From assembly GCA_945877125.1 (NCBI GenBank), contig CAMCQT010000024.1, positions 1 through 46,650 on the forward strand: a DNA stretch of 46,650 bases. The letters run 5' to 3'. This DNA is from Candidatus Brevifilum fermentans. Lineage in GTDB: Bacteria; Chloroflexota; Anaerolineae; Anaerolineales; Villigracilaceae. Made by a program: the position numbers and the translations under genes. The notes under the pieces were generated by a model. The model did no database searches. It saw nothing but the letters and a program-made list of their open reading frames with translations, and was not told the origin of the DNA. Shown piece by piece: positions 32,572-40,627 of this stretch (positions are counted from its first letter, which is position 1; every line of letters starts with the position of its first letter).

Positions 32572-32986
32572 GGTTTCCTCTTTTTTATGATGATGTTGGA
32601 TTTATACGGATAGTATAGTTGTGTGCGGCGCGCTTTTCAAGCCTTGCTGATTCAGGCGTTTGGAGTTTCCAAGGCAGGAAAATCTTAATGCGAATTACGC
32701 GAAAAGGCGAACACTTGCGCCGCACGCCAGTGCAGGTGTTACGCGAAAATTTTCTGATTCTAGCGGAATTTGTAGTTTGCTCGAAAACCATCCACGAATA
32801 TGCTACGAATTCACGAATTTGAGTCGCCTATTCGTGGACGGTTTGAACCAAACGCAGTAAACCACAAAATCCAGCAGAATCAGAAACTTTTATTGAGTTT
32901 CGCGAAAATTCCCCAATTTACGCCTTTCGCGTTAAGCCTTGCTACAAAACGAAAAAGATGTCAAGCGACCTTGGAAAAACCATGAT
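32572..32986. other. Gene-free stretch with degenerate repeats
   Basis: No convincing gene in these 415 bases. It holds an imperfect inverted repeat (32785-32800 with 32829-32844, 15 of 16 matching, core TCCACGAATA). A 21-bp direct repeat (32648-32668 and 32983-33003) has its second copy over the last codons of the EamA gene. The first copy could therefore be a relic of a duplicated 3' end. Most of the rest is AT-rich with several GCGAAAA-type motifs. Confidence 0.5.
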
Positions 32987-33877
32987 TCAGGCGTTTGGAG
33001 TTTTCTCCTGCGTTTGCAGGTGTGATTGATTCACAATGTAAATTCCAGCCAGTGCAATTGCGCCGCCGACCCATTGGATGGCATTCGGAATTTCTCCCAG
33101 CAACGGAATGGCTAAAATGGTGGTCAGGATGGGTTGTCCGATGAGCGTGGGGGAAACGACTGAGGCGGGTAAATGCCCAAGCGCGTAGGTGATGGCAAGG
33201 TAGCCGACCATTTGTGAGACGATGGCTGTGACAAAAAAAATGACCCAGGTTTGCGCGGAATACCCGGTGAACGAATTGCCCAGCATAACATTTATGATGA
33301 ACATGCCAAAGGTTGCGCTTAAGCCGACCAGCCACATGTAACGCAGCGGGTCAATATGTTTTCGTCCACGTTGGGTGATGAGTTGGTAGGATGCGTAAAA
33401 AATGGCGGCGGTGCTTGCCATCAGGTCGCCGAGTCCGAGGGTGGGGTGATGCAAAAAGTCACTGCCCATGACGAGCGCCGCACCTGCGAGCGCGATGGAG
33501 AGTCCGAACCAGAACACGCCGCGTAGTTTCTCACGAAAAATAAAAAACGCAAATAATGCCACCCATAATGGAGATGTATTGCCAAGCAAAGTTGCATTGG
33601 CGGCAGTTGTAAATTTTAGCGATGAATTCCAAAATGCAAAATCAAAGGCGGTGAAGATTCCCCCAAGCAGGGGAAAGACCAGATATTTTTTATCGATGGG
33701 TTCGAGCTTTTTTTGTTGTTGAATAAAAAGGGGGGTAAGCAAAACCGAGGAAATCAGCAGACGATAAAAACCAACAATGGGACCTGGTGCTTCAGCCCAG
33801 CGCACGAACATGGCTGAAAGGCTGAGCGCGCTAATGCCGATGGCGAGTGCGATGTATGGAAAAAATTTATTTTGCAT
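32987..33877 (-). CDS. EamA (DMT) family transporter
   Basis: 296 residues with ten predicted helices in two EamA halves, joined near residue 145. Typical motifs: SLSAMFVRWAEAPGPIVGFYRLL near the N-terminus, FTTAANATLLGNTSPLWVALFAFFIFREKL in the first half and YALGHLPASVVSPTLIGQPILTTILAIPLLGE in the second. It would export or import small metabolites; the substrate cannot be told. I start it at the ATG at 33877 because the homologous region begins at MQNKFFPYIALAIG; an upstream TTG (33907) and ATG (33898) are also possible. No clear ribosome site. The downstream end carries one copy of a 21-bp direct repeat. Confidence 0.85.
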   Translation of the reverse strand: MQNKFFPYIALAIGISALSLSAMFVRWAEAPGPIVGFYRLLISSVLLTPLFIQQQKKLEPIDKKYLVFPLLGGIFTAFDFAFWNSSLKFTTAANATLLGNTSPLWVALFAFFIFREKLRGVFWFGLSIALAGAALVMGSDFLHHPTLGLGDLMASTAAIFYASYQLITQRGRKHIDPLRYMWLVGLSATFGMFIINVMLGNSFTGYSAQTWVIFFVTAIVSQMVGYLAITYALGHLPASVVSPTLIGQPILTTILAIPLLGEIPNAIQWVGGAIALAGIYIVNQSHLQTQEKTPNA

Positions 33878-33915
33878 CGGGCGATTGTACACCCGCATTA
33901 ATGGCAAAGAGATGT

Positions 33916-33967
33916 GGAGCGCGGACTTGTGTCCACTTTTTTCAATGCAGACTGAAATCCGCGCTCC
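33916..33967. repeat. Short inverted repeat between EamA and HAD genes
   Basis: GGAGCGCGGA (33916-33925) and TCCGCGCTCC (33958-33967) are perfect reverse complements around a 32-base loop that includes TGCAGACTGAAATCCG. A similar GCAGACT/AGTCTGC arrangement occurs at 42668-42709. This looks like a dispersed palindromic repeat. Confidence 0.55.
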
Positions 33968-33969
33968 GT

Positions 33970-34716
33970 TTAATAAGGGCGCGTGAGATTGATTCGCTCA
34001 AGGGTCGGCAAAAGCTGATCGAGGCTGACCAGGCTAAAGCTAGGGTGGATGCGCTGCACTTCATCCTCCATAAATTTTGCGCGGCGCGTGAGCCAGATCG
34101 ATTGCATCCCCAAATTGTTCGCGCCAAAAATATCGGCTTCGAGGCTGTCGCCGACCATCACAGAGTCTTCGGCTGAAATGCTCCATTCTGCAAGTGCAAA
34201 TTCAAATGCGCGCGCGTGCGGCTTGCGATAATAGGATGCGGCGGAGGTCAGCACGAAATCGAAGTGGGCACGAATGCCAAAACTCTCGACGAGTTGCTGC
34301 ACGTCTTTATCGTCGCCCGCATTCGAGAAAATTCCAAGATGATAGTCGTTGGATTTTAATAACTCGAGCGCGGCGGCTGTATCCTCTTCAAGCATCCAAT
34401 TGGTTTGGGTGATGGAGAACATCGCATCCAACGCCGCCCTGACAGTTGATTCGGCGACTTTGGCATATCCCAACTCTTTGAGCAGTTCGCGCAGAACGAA
34501 GTGGTAGGTGGTTTCCTGAAAGTCCTTGTCACGTTGTTTGTAATATTCATGCAATCGCGCGCGAAATATCTTTGCATCGAGTTTGATGTGATGTTCGCGT
34601 AATTCGTGTGTGAGAGCCTGATCTGCGCGTTCGAAGACAGGCGGCCAATCTCCATGCGCGTGCATGAGTGTGCCGCCAAGATCAAAGAGAATATGCCGAA
34701 TGGGATTTGCATTCAT
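33970..34716 (-). CDS. HAD-superfamily hydrolase-like protein
   Basis: 248 residues with a C1-type helical cap. Motif I is FDLGGTL (D12), so the second aspartate of DxDGT is glycine (G14). Motif II is IFSNAGD, motif III contains Lys in YYRKPHARAF, and motif IV is VMVGDSLEADIFGANNLGM. The nucleophile, Thr16 and metal site remain, but the missing general acid makes phosphatase activity doubtful; some HAD subfamilies carry the same change. Phosphoglycolate-phosphatase-like or haloacid-type roles are guesses. It stands on the minus strand between the EamA and GT-C-like genes, without obvious operon links. Confidence 0.82.
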   Translation of the reverse strand: MNANPIRHILFDLGGTLMHAHGDWPPVFERADQALTHELREHHIKLDAKIFRARLHEYYKQRDKDFQETTYHFVLRELLKELGYAKVAESTVRAALDAMFSITQTNWMLEEDTAAALELLKSNDYHLGIFSNAGDDKDVQQLVESFGIRAHFDFVLTSAASYYRKPHARAFEFALAEWSISAEDSVMVGDSLEADIFGANNLGMQSIWLTRRAKFMEDEVQRIHPSFSLVSLDQLLPTLERINLTRPY

Positions 34717-34770
34717 AAGTTTGGTATACCTTGATAATCATTTCGCGTAAATGGGACTTTGAGGGGAGCA

Positions 34771-36660
34771 TTAAGTTGCCGCGAAGAAAGGCGCGAGTGC
34801 GCGCAGGATGGTGAAGATGAACCAGAAATTGTTAATCATCAAGACGATGACAAAGAAGGTCAGCATGGACTCAAACCACTTTTTGCCTGCGAGTTCTGCG
34901 AATGCAAGCGCCACGAAGAAGATCAGCGCGTAGGTCCAGAAGGATGTGTAAAGGAAAAGTTCTGTGCCGTAGTTCATGTGCAGAAGAAAATTGAAAGCAA
35001 GGCTTCCCAGCAAGCCGAGCATCAACGGCAGATGCGGCGAGGAGCGCAAACTTTTTGCAAAGAACAGAAATGAACCTGCCAGCAATGCCAGCCACAACAC
35101 GAGCGGAAGGTTCGCAAGTCCCTTGTAGGAAGCAAAGGTGTGGGTGCGGGCATCGAAGGTTTTGAGGTCAATGGTGGGGCGCGGTGGCTTGTCTGCGACG
35201 ACTTCAAGCGGCTTGGGAGCGACGACGCCATACAACAGCATGGTGCGGCTGACGATTTTGAATTTTTCCGTTAGTCGCTCTGCGGGTGATTCGTAAACTG
35301 GCTTTACAAAATTTGTCTCGAAGGCAATGTCGCCAGGGACGAAGAAGAAGGTTTGTCGGTTGGGAAATAACGCACTGGTCAGGACGGTCAGCGCGACGGC
35401 GGCTGTGATGAGGGTTACGCCAAAGCGTACCAGACGCCAGAAGCCGAACTTGTTGAAAAATAATCCGATCACACTTTGGGCGATGTTGGTGATGGTTATG
35501 CCGAAGACCAGCAATCCCGCAGGGACGAGAACCGAAAACCGAGTTTCCTTGGCTTGGATCAGAAGCAGGAAGAAGATCAGCGAAGTCATGCCGAAGATGT
35601 AGGTGTCGGTGATCGAGCCGAAAAATAATTGCGTGGAAGTTGAGCCGAGCATGAGCGCGAAGATAAAAGCATAAGTTCGTTGTTGTGTGGCGCGTTTGAC
35701 GAATATCCATGCCATCAGCACGCAGAGTCCGCTCAGGGCGGCGACGGTGAGCATGGGCGCAAGTTGCCATTGATCTGCCATGAACACGGTCACAAAGCGC
35801 ACGAGCGGGCGCAGGGTGATCAAAACCAGTGGATGCACCGAGCGGTTGATGACGTCTTCGGTGGGGCTGCCCAAAATGGACATCCACGGTCCCGCGTCAG
35901 ATTCAAAGAGCACGGTGTTGATATTCAATGCGGGGTGATTGAGTGCGCGCGCGATGACTAGATTAATGAGGAAGAACATTCCGCCGGCGTAGATGCCAGA
36001 TAAATTCTCTGTGATGAAGTTGAAAATTTTTGTCTGCTTGAATTGCGGAAGCCAGCGTGATTCAAATTGGAGCAGGGCGCTGAATCCATAAATCCCTGCG
36101 AGCAGGGAAGTGGCAGCGAACCATCCGCGCCAGTTTGCGGGGACGGTGATGTAGTCCCAGACAAACATGGAGGGAAATTGCACGCTGGCAAAAATCACCG
36201 CGGAGAGGAGGACAGGCAACGTTAGGATGAGGATGATATTTAATGGCTGACTCAAAAATCCATTGCGAAGTGAATGCGATGCGCGGAGCACAATGAAGTA
36301 GCCGAGGGTGCTTCCAGCCAGAGTTAAACTGCCAGTAAACAGAATCAGGTTGAGGGGCGTTTTGATCGCTTCGTTCAGAAATCCGACTGTGGCGAAGGCG
36401 AGGAGAAAGGTTATCAAAAAACTGAGTGAGTAAATTCCGATGGAATGGTTTTCCTGAAATTTATTCAGTTTCTGTGTAAGCCATTTTTGGAGGGTGGGGA
36501 AAATTTCAAAAATCAAATAGGCAATGGAGAGGGTGGGGACGAGGACAAGAAATGCGCGGTCAATAGTTTTGTAGCCTGCGTAGTTGAAGATGTTCACCGC
36601 CGCTGAGAAGCTGACGATGAAAGCGATGACCAAACTAAATGCCGCGCGGAAAATTTTCAC
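34771..36660 (-). CDS. Large polytopic membrane protein, GT-C-like
   Basis: I start this 629-residue protein at the GTG at 36660, which overlaps the stop of the CPBP gene (GTGA). A longer reading from 36768 would run inside that gene. About 14-16 hydrophobic segments are predicted. Two longer extracytoplasmic loops are visible: one with ESDAGPWMSILGSPTEDVINRSVHPL (about residues 227-252) and one around 430-500. The short acidic ESDAG loop after an early helix is reminiscent of GT-C glycosyltransferases, but the usual DD/DE signature is not clear. I cannot name a family with certainty. Coupling to the CPBP gene suggests a common envelope role. Confidence 0.65.
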   Translation of the reverse strand: MKIFRAAFSLVIAFIVSFSAAVNIFNYAGYKTIDRAFLVLVPTLSIAYLIFEIFPTLQKWLTQKLNKFQENHSIGIYSLSFLITFLLAFATVGFLNEAIKTPLNLILFTGSLTLAGSTLGYFIVLRASHSLRNGFLSQPLNIILILTLPVLLSAVIFASVQFPSMFVWDYITVPANWRGWFAATSLLAGIYGFSALLQFESRWLPQFKQTKIFNFITENLSGIYAGGMFFLINLVIARALNHPALNINTVLFESDAGPWMSILGSPTEDVINRSVHPLVLITLRPLVRFVTVFMADQWQLAPMLTVAALSGLCVLMAWIFVKRATQQRTYAFIFALMLGSTSTQLFFGSITDTYIFGMTSLIFFLLLIQAKETRFSVLVPAGLLVFGITITNIAQSVIGLFFNKFGFWRLVRFGVTLITAAVALTVLTSALFPNRQTFFFVPGDIAFETNFVKPVYESPAERLTEKFKIVSRTMLLYGVVAPKPLEVVADKPPRPTIDLKTFDARTHTFASYKGLANLPLVLWLALLAGSFLFFAKSLRSSPHLPLMLGLLGSLAFNFLLHMNYGTELFLYTSFWTYALIFFVALAFAELAGKKWFESMLTFFVIVLMINNFWFIFTILRALAPFFAAT

Positions 36661-37565
36661 TCGGCGATTCTCCTGCCGCGTGTGTAAAAATAAATTAAAA
36701 CAGAACCCACTGCCAGCGCGGGCAGAACGATTAGCCCAGCCTCGGGACCAAACGCGCCGCCCGTCCAAATCTCTGGACCTTGAATCTGGTGGCGGATCAG
36801 TCGGTAAATATCCAAGCCTGAAACGGGGAAGCCGAAGATCACGCCTTCAAAAAAATTCCAACCGATGTGCAATCCAATCGAAAGCCAGAGTTGACCCGTG
36901 CGGAGATAGCCGTACGCCAGAAATAGCCCTGCGAAGAAAATTCCCGCCGCGCTGATCCAGGTGGCGTTTGGGTTGCCGAGATGCGCCAGCCCAAACACGC
37001 TGGATGAGATGACCACGCCCCAGAATAAATTTGTTCCGCTGGCGAGGGTTTGCAAGTGGTAGCCGCGTGAGAGCAGTTCCTCGTTCCAGCCGACAAAGAC
37101 GAAGACTGCAAAAAAAGTTAATACACCGGTAATCACACTCGCTGCGGATTCGCTCTGCCAGGCGAAACTTTCAAAGGTCAGCCAGCCTGCGGCAACTTCG
37201 GCAAAATAGATCAATCCCATAATTACAAAGGTGATGCCGATGCCCGCAAGAATATCTGTGGCTGCCTGCTTGTTAATTTGCAATCCCAAACTGACGAATG
37301 ATCGTTTGTCTAAAAACCTGCGCGCAAGATAAATGGAGGATGTAAATGTCATCAACTCCAGAATTTGACTGATTAAAAAATTGGCATTGCCGTTTTTGCT
37401 TGGGGGAAATATAAACTCAAATGCAAGTTGCAGAATGATAGCGAGAACAATCATCAACAGGGTTTGGAGCAGAAGCCGCCAGCCTGCGCGCAGGCGGGGT
37501 TCATCGGATGATATAAAAATATTGGCGATAAAGTTGCGCTTGCGGCTGGGTTGAGTTTCTGACAT
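36657..37565 (-). CDS. CPBP family intramembrane glutamic protease
   Basis: 302 residues with about eight helices. Catalytic motifs: EExxxR as NEELLSRG (E162, E163), FxxxH as FGLAHLG, and HxxxN as GLHIGWN. These are the Rce1/CAAX-type (ABI) signature. Bacterial members cut or mature membrane peptides and proteins. AGGAG lies upstream of the ATG. The downstream GT-C-like gene begins inside its stop codon. The region upstream (37566-37743) is shared with the divergent kinase gene. Confidence 0.88.
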   Translation of the reverse strand: MSETQPSRKRNFIANIFISSDEPRLRAGWRLLLQTLLMIVLAIILQLAFEFIFPPSKNGNANFLISQILELMTFTSSIYLARRFLDKRSFVSLGLQINKQAATDILAGIGITFVIMGLIYFAEVAAGWLTFESFAWQSESAASVITGVLTFFAVFVFVGWNEELLSRGYHLQTLASGTNLFWGVVISSSVFGLAHLGNPNATWISAAGIFFAGLFLAYGYLRTGQLWLSIGLHIGWNFFEGVIFGFPVSGLDIYRLIRHQIQGPEIWTGGAFGPEAGLIVLPALAVGSVLIYFYTRGRRIAE

Positions 37566-37636
37566 TTGAGGCGGCTCCTGTAAAGGCTTGAAAAATATTG
37601 CAGAATCTAGTTGCGTTATTTTACCCGATGAAAGTT

Positions 37637-37654
37637 CATGACAAATGTGTCATG
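37637..37654. promoter_or_regulatory. Operator-like palindrome upstream of the kinase promoter
   Basis: CATGACA-AATG-TGTCATG is a perfect 7-bp inverted repeat with a 4-base spacer. It lies just upstream of the -35 element at 37658, a position that suits an activator, or a repressor acting on both divergent genes. Confidence 0.5.
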
Positions 37655-37657
37655 CTT

Positions 37658-37686
37658 TTGAACAGGTTCTTAATGTCGCTTATAAT
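37658..37686 (+). promoter_or_regulatory. Sigma-70-type promoter of the kinase gene
   Basis: TTGAAC (37658-37663), a 17-base spacer and TATAAT (37681-37686). A leader of about 50 bases ends with AAAGGAAAAA before the ATG at 37744. This is the best consensus promoter in the window. Confidence 0.7.
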
Positions 37687-37743
37687 TATTGCAGATTGTA
37701 AATAGCAGACAAAGCCAACCATCATCAAAAAAAGGAAAAATTT

Positions 37744-39663
37744 ATGGCAGGGCTGATTGGTCAAAATTTTGGGCGTTATCAAATACTTGAACTGCTCGGA
37801 GAGGGCGGTATGGCAACGGTCTACAAGGCGTATGACACACGCCTTGAACGTGAAGTTGCGATAAAAGTAATTCGGCGCGAAGCCTTTCCGCCCGATGAAA
37901 TGGAAATGATCCTCAAACGATTTGAGCGCGAAGCCAAATCGTTGGGCAGGCTTTCGCATCCCAATATCGTGGGTGTCATTGATTACGGTGAGCACGAAGG
38001 CTCGCCGTATTTGGTGATGGTTTATTTATCTGGCGGCACACTTAAAGACCAGCTTGGAAAACCCATGCCCTGGCAGCAAGCCATACAACTTCTGCTTCCC
38101 ATCGCGCAGGCTTTGGACTATGTCCACGATCATAATATTATTAATAGAGATGTAAAACCGTCCAATATTTTAATGACCGAAAAAGGTCAGCCCATGTTGA
38201 CCGATTTTGGACTGGTGAAATTATTCGGCGAGCACGATAAAGACTCAACCAGCTTGACCAGTTCCGGCACAGGCTTGGGCACGCCCGATTACATGGCTCC
38301 CGAACAATGGACTGGCGAACCCACGGCGCAATCTGACCTCTATTCGCTCGGCGTCGTGCTTTACGAAATGGTCACCGGTCACAGACCCTACACCGCCGAC
38401 ACCCCCGCGGGCGTTCTGCTGAAGCAGGCAACTGAATCCCTGCCGCTGCCCAAGCAATATATCCCAGACTTGCCCAAAGATGTCGAATCCGTTTTGCTCA
38501 GGGTGCTTGCCAGAGAGCCGGGTGACCGCTATCCCAACATGCACGTCTTCATTGATGAATTGCAGAATCTACTGGCTGGGCGGGAAGTTCTTGCATCCAC
38601 TTTCAAAACGAAGCGACTGCGCGAACAGATGACCGGCAAAGTGGAGCGAAGCAGACCTGCCGCTTCATCATCCAACCCTCAGCCTGTTCCTCAGAAAAAA
38701 GCATTCCCTACCCTTATCATTGCCGCAGTCGGCGCACTCGTGATCCTGTTCGCCTGCGGTGGTGGAGGATACTGGTTGATGACCTCCAACCCGGGGTTGT
38801 TTTCTGCGGTGCCGACTCCCACTAAACAAGTGCAGGTTCTGCCTTCACCCACAGAAATTCCACCCACACAAACGAGCACAAAACCGGTCACGTCAACCAC
38901 CGCGCCGACAGAGGAAGTATCCACTCCCACTGAACCGCCCGTACCCGTTGAAATTAATGACGGTAAAAATATTCCCATGCGCCTCGTCCCCGCCGGTGAA
39001 TTTACAATGGGCAGCGACGACACCGGCGATGTGAGTTCACGTCCCGCTCACCAAGTCTACGTGGATGCGTTCTATATTGACAAATTTGAAGTCACAAATG
39101 AAATGTACGACGCCTGTGTTTATGCCGTCGAATGTCGGAAACCTCAGCAGGCGGGGTCGGTCACACGCAATACCTACTTTGCCAACCCGGTCTTTGTAAA
39201 ATTTCCAGTGCTTTATATTGATTGGAAGATGGCGAATGCCTATTGCGAATGGAGAGGCGCGCGCCTTCCCACCGAAGCCGAATGGGAAAAAGCCGCACGC
39301 GGCACAGATGCACGCCTTTATCCCTGGGGCAACGAAGACCCTGATTGCAGTTTAGCCAATCGCGCGGGTTGTGTCGCGGATACAACGCCCGTAGATCAGC
39401 ACGAGAATGGGGAAAGCATTTATGGCATATACGGCATGTCGGGCAATGTCTGGGAATGGACGAGCAGTTTATTCAGACCTTATCCATACGATGCCACAGA
39501 TGGACGTGAAGACCCGGATGCGCTGGGGGAGCGCATTGCGCGCGGCGGCTCATGGCACGTGTTTGGCGGCAACGGCGGAAACGTCCGCGCTGATACGCGC
39601 TTCAAACTTGACCCAGGTTACTACGGCGCATACGTCGGTTTTCGATGCGTGGTGTCCAAATAG
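37744..39663 (+). CDS. Membrane Ser/Thr protein kinase fused to an SUMF1-like (formylglycine-enzyme) domain
   Basis: 639 residues. The PknB-type kinase (about 8-275) has GEGGMATVYKAYD, K41 in VAIKVIRR, the catalytic loop IINRDVKPSN (D136), DFG at D154 and MAPEQW. The usual HRD is NRD (N134). A membrane helix lies at about 320-342, then a Pro/Thr/Ser-rich linker, then an extracytoplasmic SUMF1/FGE-sulfatase domain (about 405-639). That domain has the family blocks VPAGEFTMGSDD, DAFYIDKFEVTN, ARLPTEAEWEKAARG, YGMSGNVWEWTSS, RGGSWHVFG and YVGFRCV. Such fusions are thought to be receptor-like kinases whose outer domain binds ligands; true formylglycine activity is unproven. It has its own promoter and terminator. 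Confidence 0.92.
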   Translation: MAGLIGQNFGRYQILELLGEGGMATVYKAYDTRLEREVAIKVIRREAFPPDEMEMILKRFEREAKSLGRLSHPNIVGVIDYGEHEGSPYLVMVYLSGGTLKDQLGKPMPWQQAIQLLLPIAQALDYVHDHNIINRDVKPSNILMTEKGQPMLTDFGLVKLFGEHDKDSTSLTSSGTGLGTPDYMAPEQWTGEPTAQSDLYSLGVVLYEMVTGHRPYTADTPAGVLLKQATESLPLPKQYIPDLPKDVESVLLRVLAREPGDRYPNMHVFIDELQNLLAGREVLASTFKTKRLREQMTGKVERSRPAASSSNPQPVPQKKAFPTLIIAAVGALVILFACGGGGYWLMTSNPGLFSAVPTPTKQVQVLPSPTEIPPTQTSTKPVTSTTAPTEEVSTPTEPPVPVEINDGKNIPMRLVPAGEFTMGSDDTGDVSSRPAHQVYVDAFYIDKFEVTNEMYDACVYAVECRKPQQAGSVTRNTYFANPVFVKFPVLYIDWKMANAYCEWRGARLPTEAEWEKAARGTDARLYPWGNEDPDCSLANRAGCVADTTPVDQHENGESIYGIYGMSGNVWEWTSSLFRPYPYDATDGREDPDALGERIARGGSWHVFGGNGGNVRADTRFKLDPGYYGAYVGFRCVVSK

Positions 39664-39681
39664 GAAGTGCTGCTTTTCAAT

Positions 39682-39726
39682 AAAAAAAGAACTCGGAGTT
39701 TTCAAAAAACTCCGAGTTCTTTTTTT
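39682..39726. terminator. Bidirectional terminator between convergent genes
   Basis: A perfect 21-bp stem (39682-39702 with 39706-39726) with core GAACTCGGAGTT has A7 and T7 ends. It ends the kinase gene (+) and the CoA-transferase subunit gene (-), whose stop codon begins inside the stem. Confidence 0.92.
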
Positions 39727-40492
39727 ACGCCGCGCTTTTTAGATAAATCCCCGTCGGGTCAAGTTCTTCACGCAAAATTCGTAATTCATTTTCAGTAACA
39801 AGCTCAGTCACCCTCACCTGCGCCGCGATTTGCAAATCCCAGCCGGTGTTGGCTTTTGCATCTTCAACTGTTTTGCCGGGATGCAGCGCGGTCAAAATCA
39901 TTTCACCGTTTTCGTTCGGCTCAAGGATGCCAATATCTGTCACCACGGCCAGCATCCCGCCGCCGCGTAAGCCTGCGTTTTCACGATCTCCCTTGCCGCC
40001 AATGAATCCGGCAGAGGTCATAAATTCCACTTTTTCGGGGAAGCGGCGCTTTTGATGTGGAGTCATAATGTAGCAGCGATTCGCCCACGCCGCGATTTCT
40101 TGTGACCCGCCGGAGCCTGGCAGCCGCACTTTGGGCTGGTCATACCCGCCGATCACAGTCGCATTGATATTGCCGTGCTTGTCAATTTGTGCCCCGCCCA
40201 TAAAACCCACATCCACATTGCCGCGTTGCAGGTAGTTGGCAAAAATATCATACATACTCACCACCGAAAGTGACCCGCTCACCAACGTAGGATCGCCGAT
40301 GGAAAGCGGAAGCCGCTCAGGCTCGGCGCCGATCACCCCGGCTTCGTAGATCATCACCAGATTGGGCGCGTGCGTGCGCTTGGCTAAATTACAGGCAAGG
40401 TTGGGTTGACCCACACCCACAAAAACCACATCACCATCACGCAATAAACGTGCGGCATTAATGATCATCAACTCGGCTGAAGAATAGTTCAT
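39725..40492 (-). CDS. CoA-transferase, subunit B (glutaconate CoA-transferase-like)
   Basis: 255 residues of family I CoA-transferase beta type. The catalytic glutamate is probably E50 in LVMIYEAGVIG, the position that forms the glutamyl-CoA thioester. Other family features: GDVVFVGVGQPN near the start, VDVGFMGGAQIDKHGNIN and KVRLPGSGGSQEIA. The enzyme moves CoA between carboxylic acids in the cytoplasm. GAGGAAA precedes the ATG. Its partner, subunit A, is encoded at 42716-43618 on the same strand, about 2.2 kb upstream with two unrelated genes between; the two are normally adjacent. The acyl substrate is not known. Confidence 0.88.
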   Translation of the reverse strand: MNYSSAELMIINAARLLRDGDVVFVGVGQPNLACNLAKRTHAPNLVMIYEAGVIGAEPERLPLSIGDPTLVSGSLSVVSMYDIFANYLQRGNVDVGFMGGAQIDKHGNINATVIGGYDQPKVRLPGSGGSQEIAAWANRCYIMTPHQKRRFPEKVEFMTSAGFIGGKGDRENAGLRGGGMLAVVTDIGILEPNENGEMILTALHPGKTVEDAKANTGWDLQIAAQVRVTELVTENELRILREELDPTGIYLKSAA

Positions 40493-40578
40493 TTTTCCTC
40501 ACAATTTTCAGAATGGATACTATTGTGCCTGAACTTTGTTCGTCTGGCAAGGGATGGATAAACGATCCTAAATTCCCA

Positions 40579-40607
40579 TTGATTCGAATACCAAAAAGAA
40601 TGATAAT
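40579..40607 (+). promoter_or_regulatory. Promoter of the lipoprotein gene at 40628
   Basis: TTGATT (40579-40584), 17 bases, GATAAT (40602-40607). The transcript would start just before the AGGAG ribosome site at 40615-40619. Confidence 0.5.
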
Positions 40608-40627
40608 TGATTGCGAGGAGAGAACCC

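Noticed and set aside
36661-36768. N-terminal extension of the GT-C-like protein to 36768.
   Set aside because: It would lie within the CPBP gene and is rich in Arg/Gly/Ser with no hydrophobic start; the GTG overlapping the CPBP stop is the likelier start.
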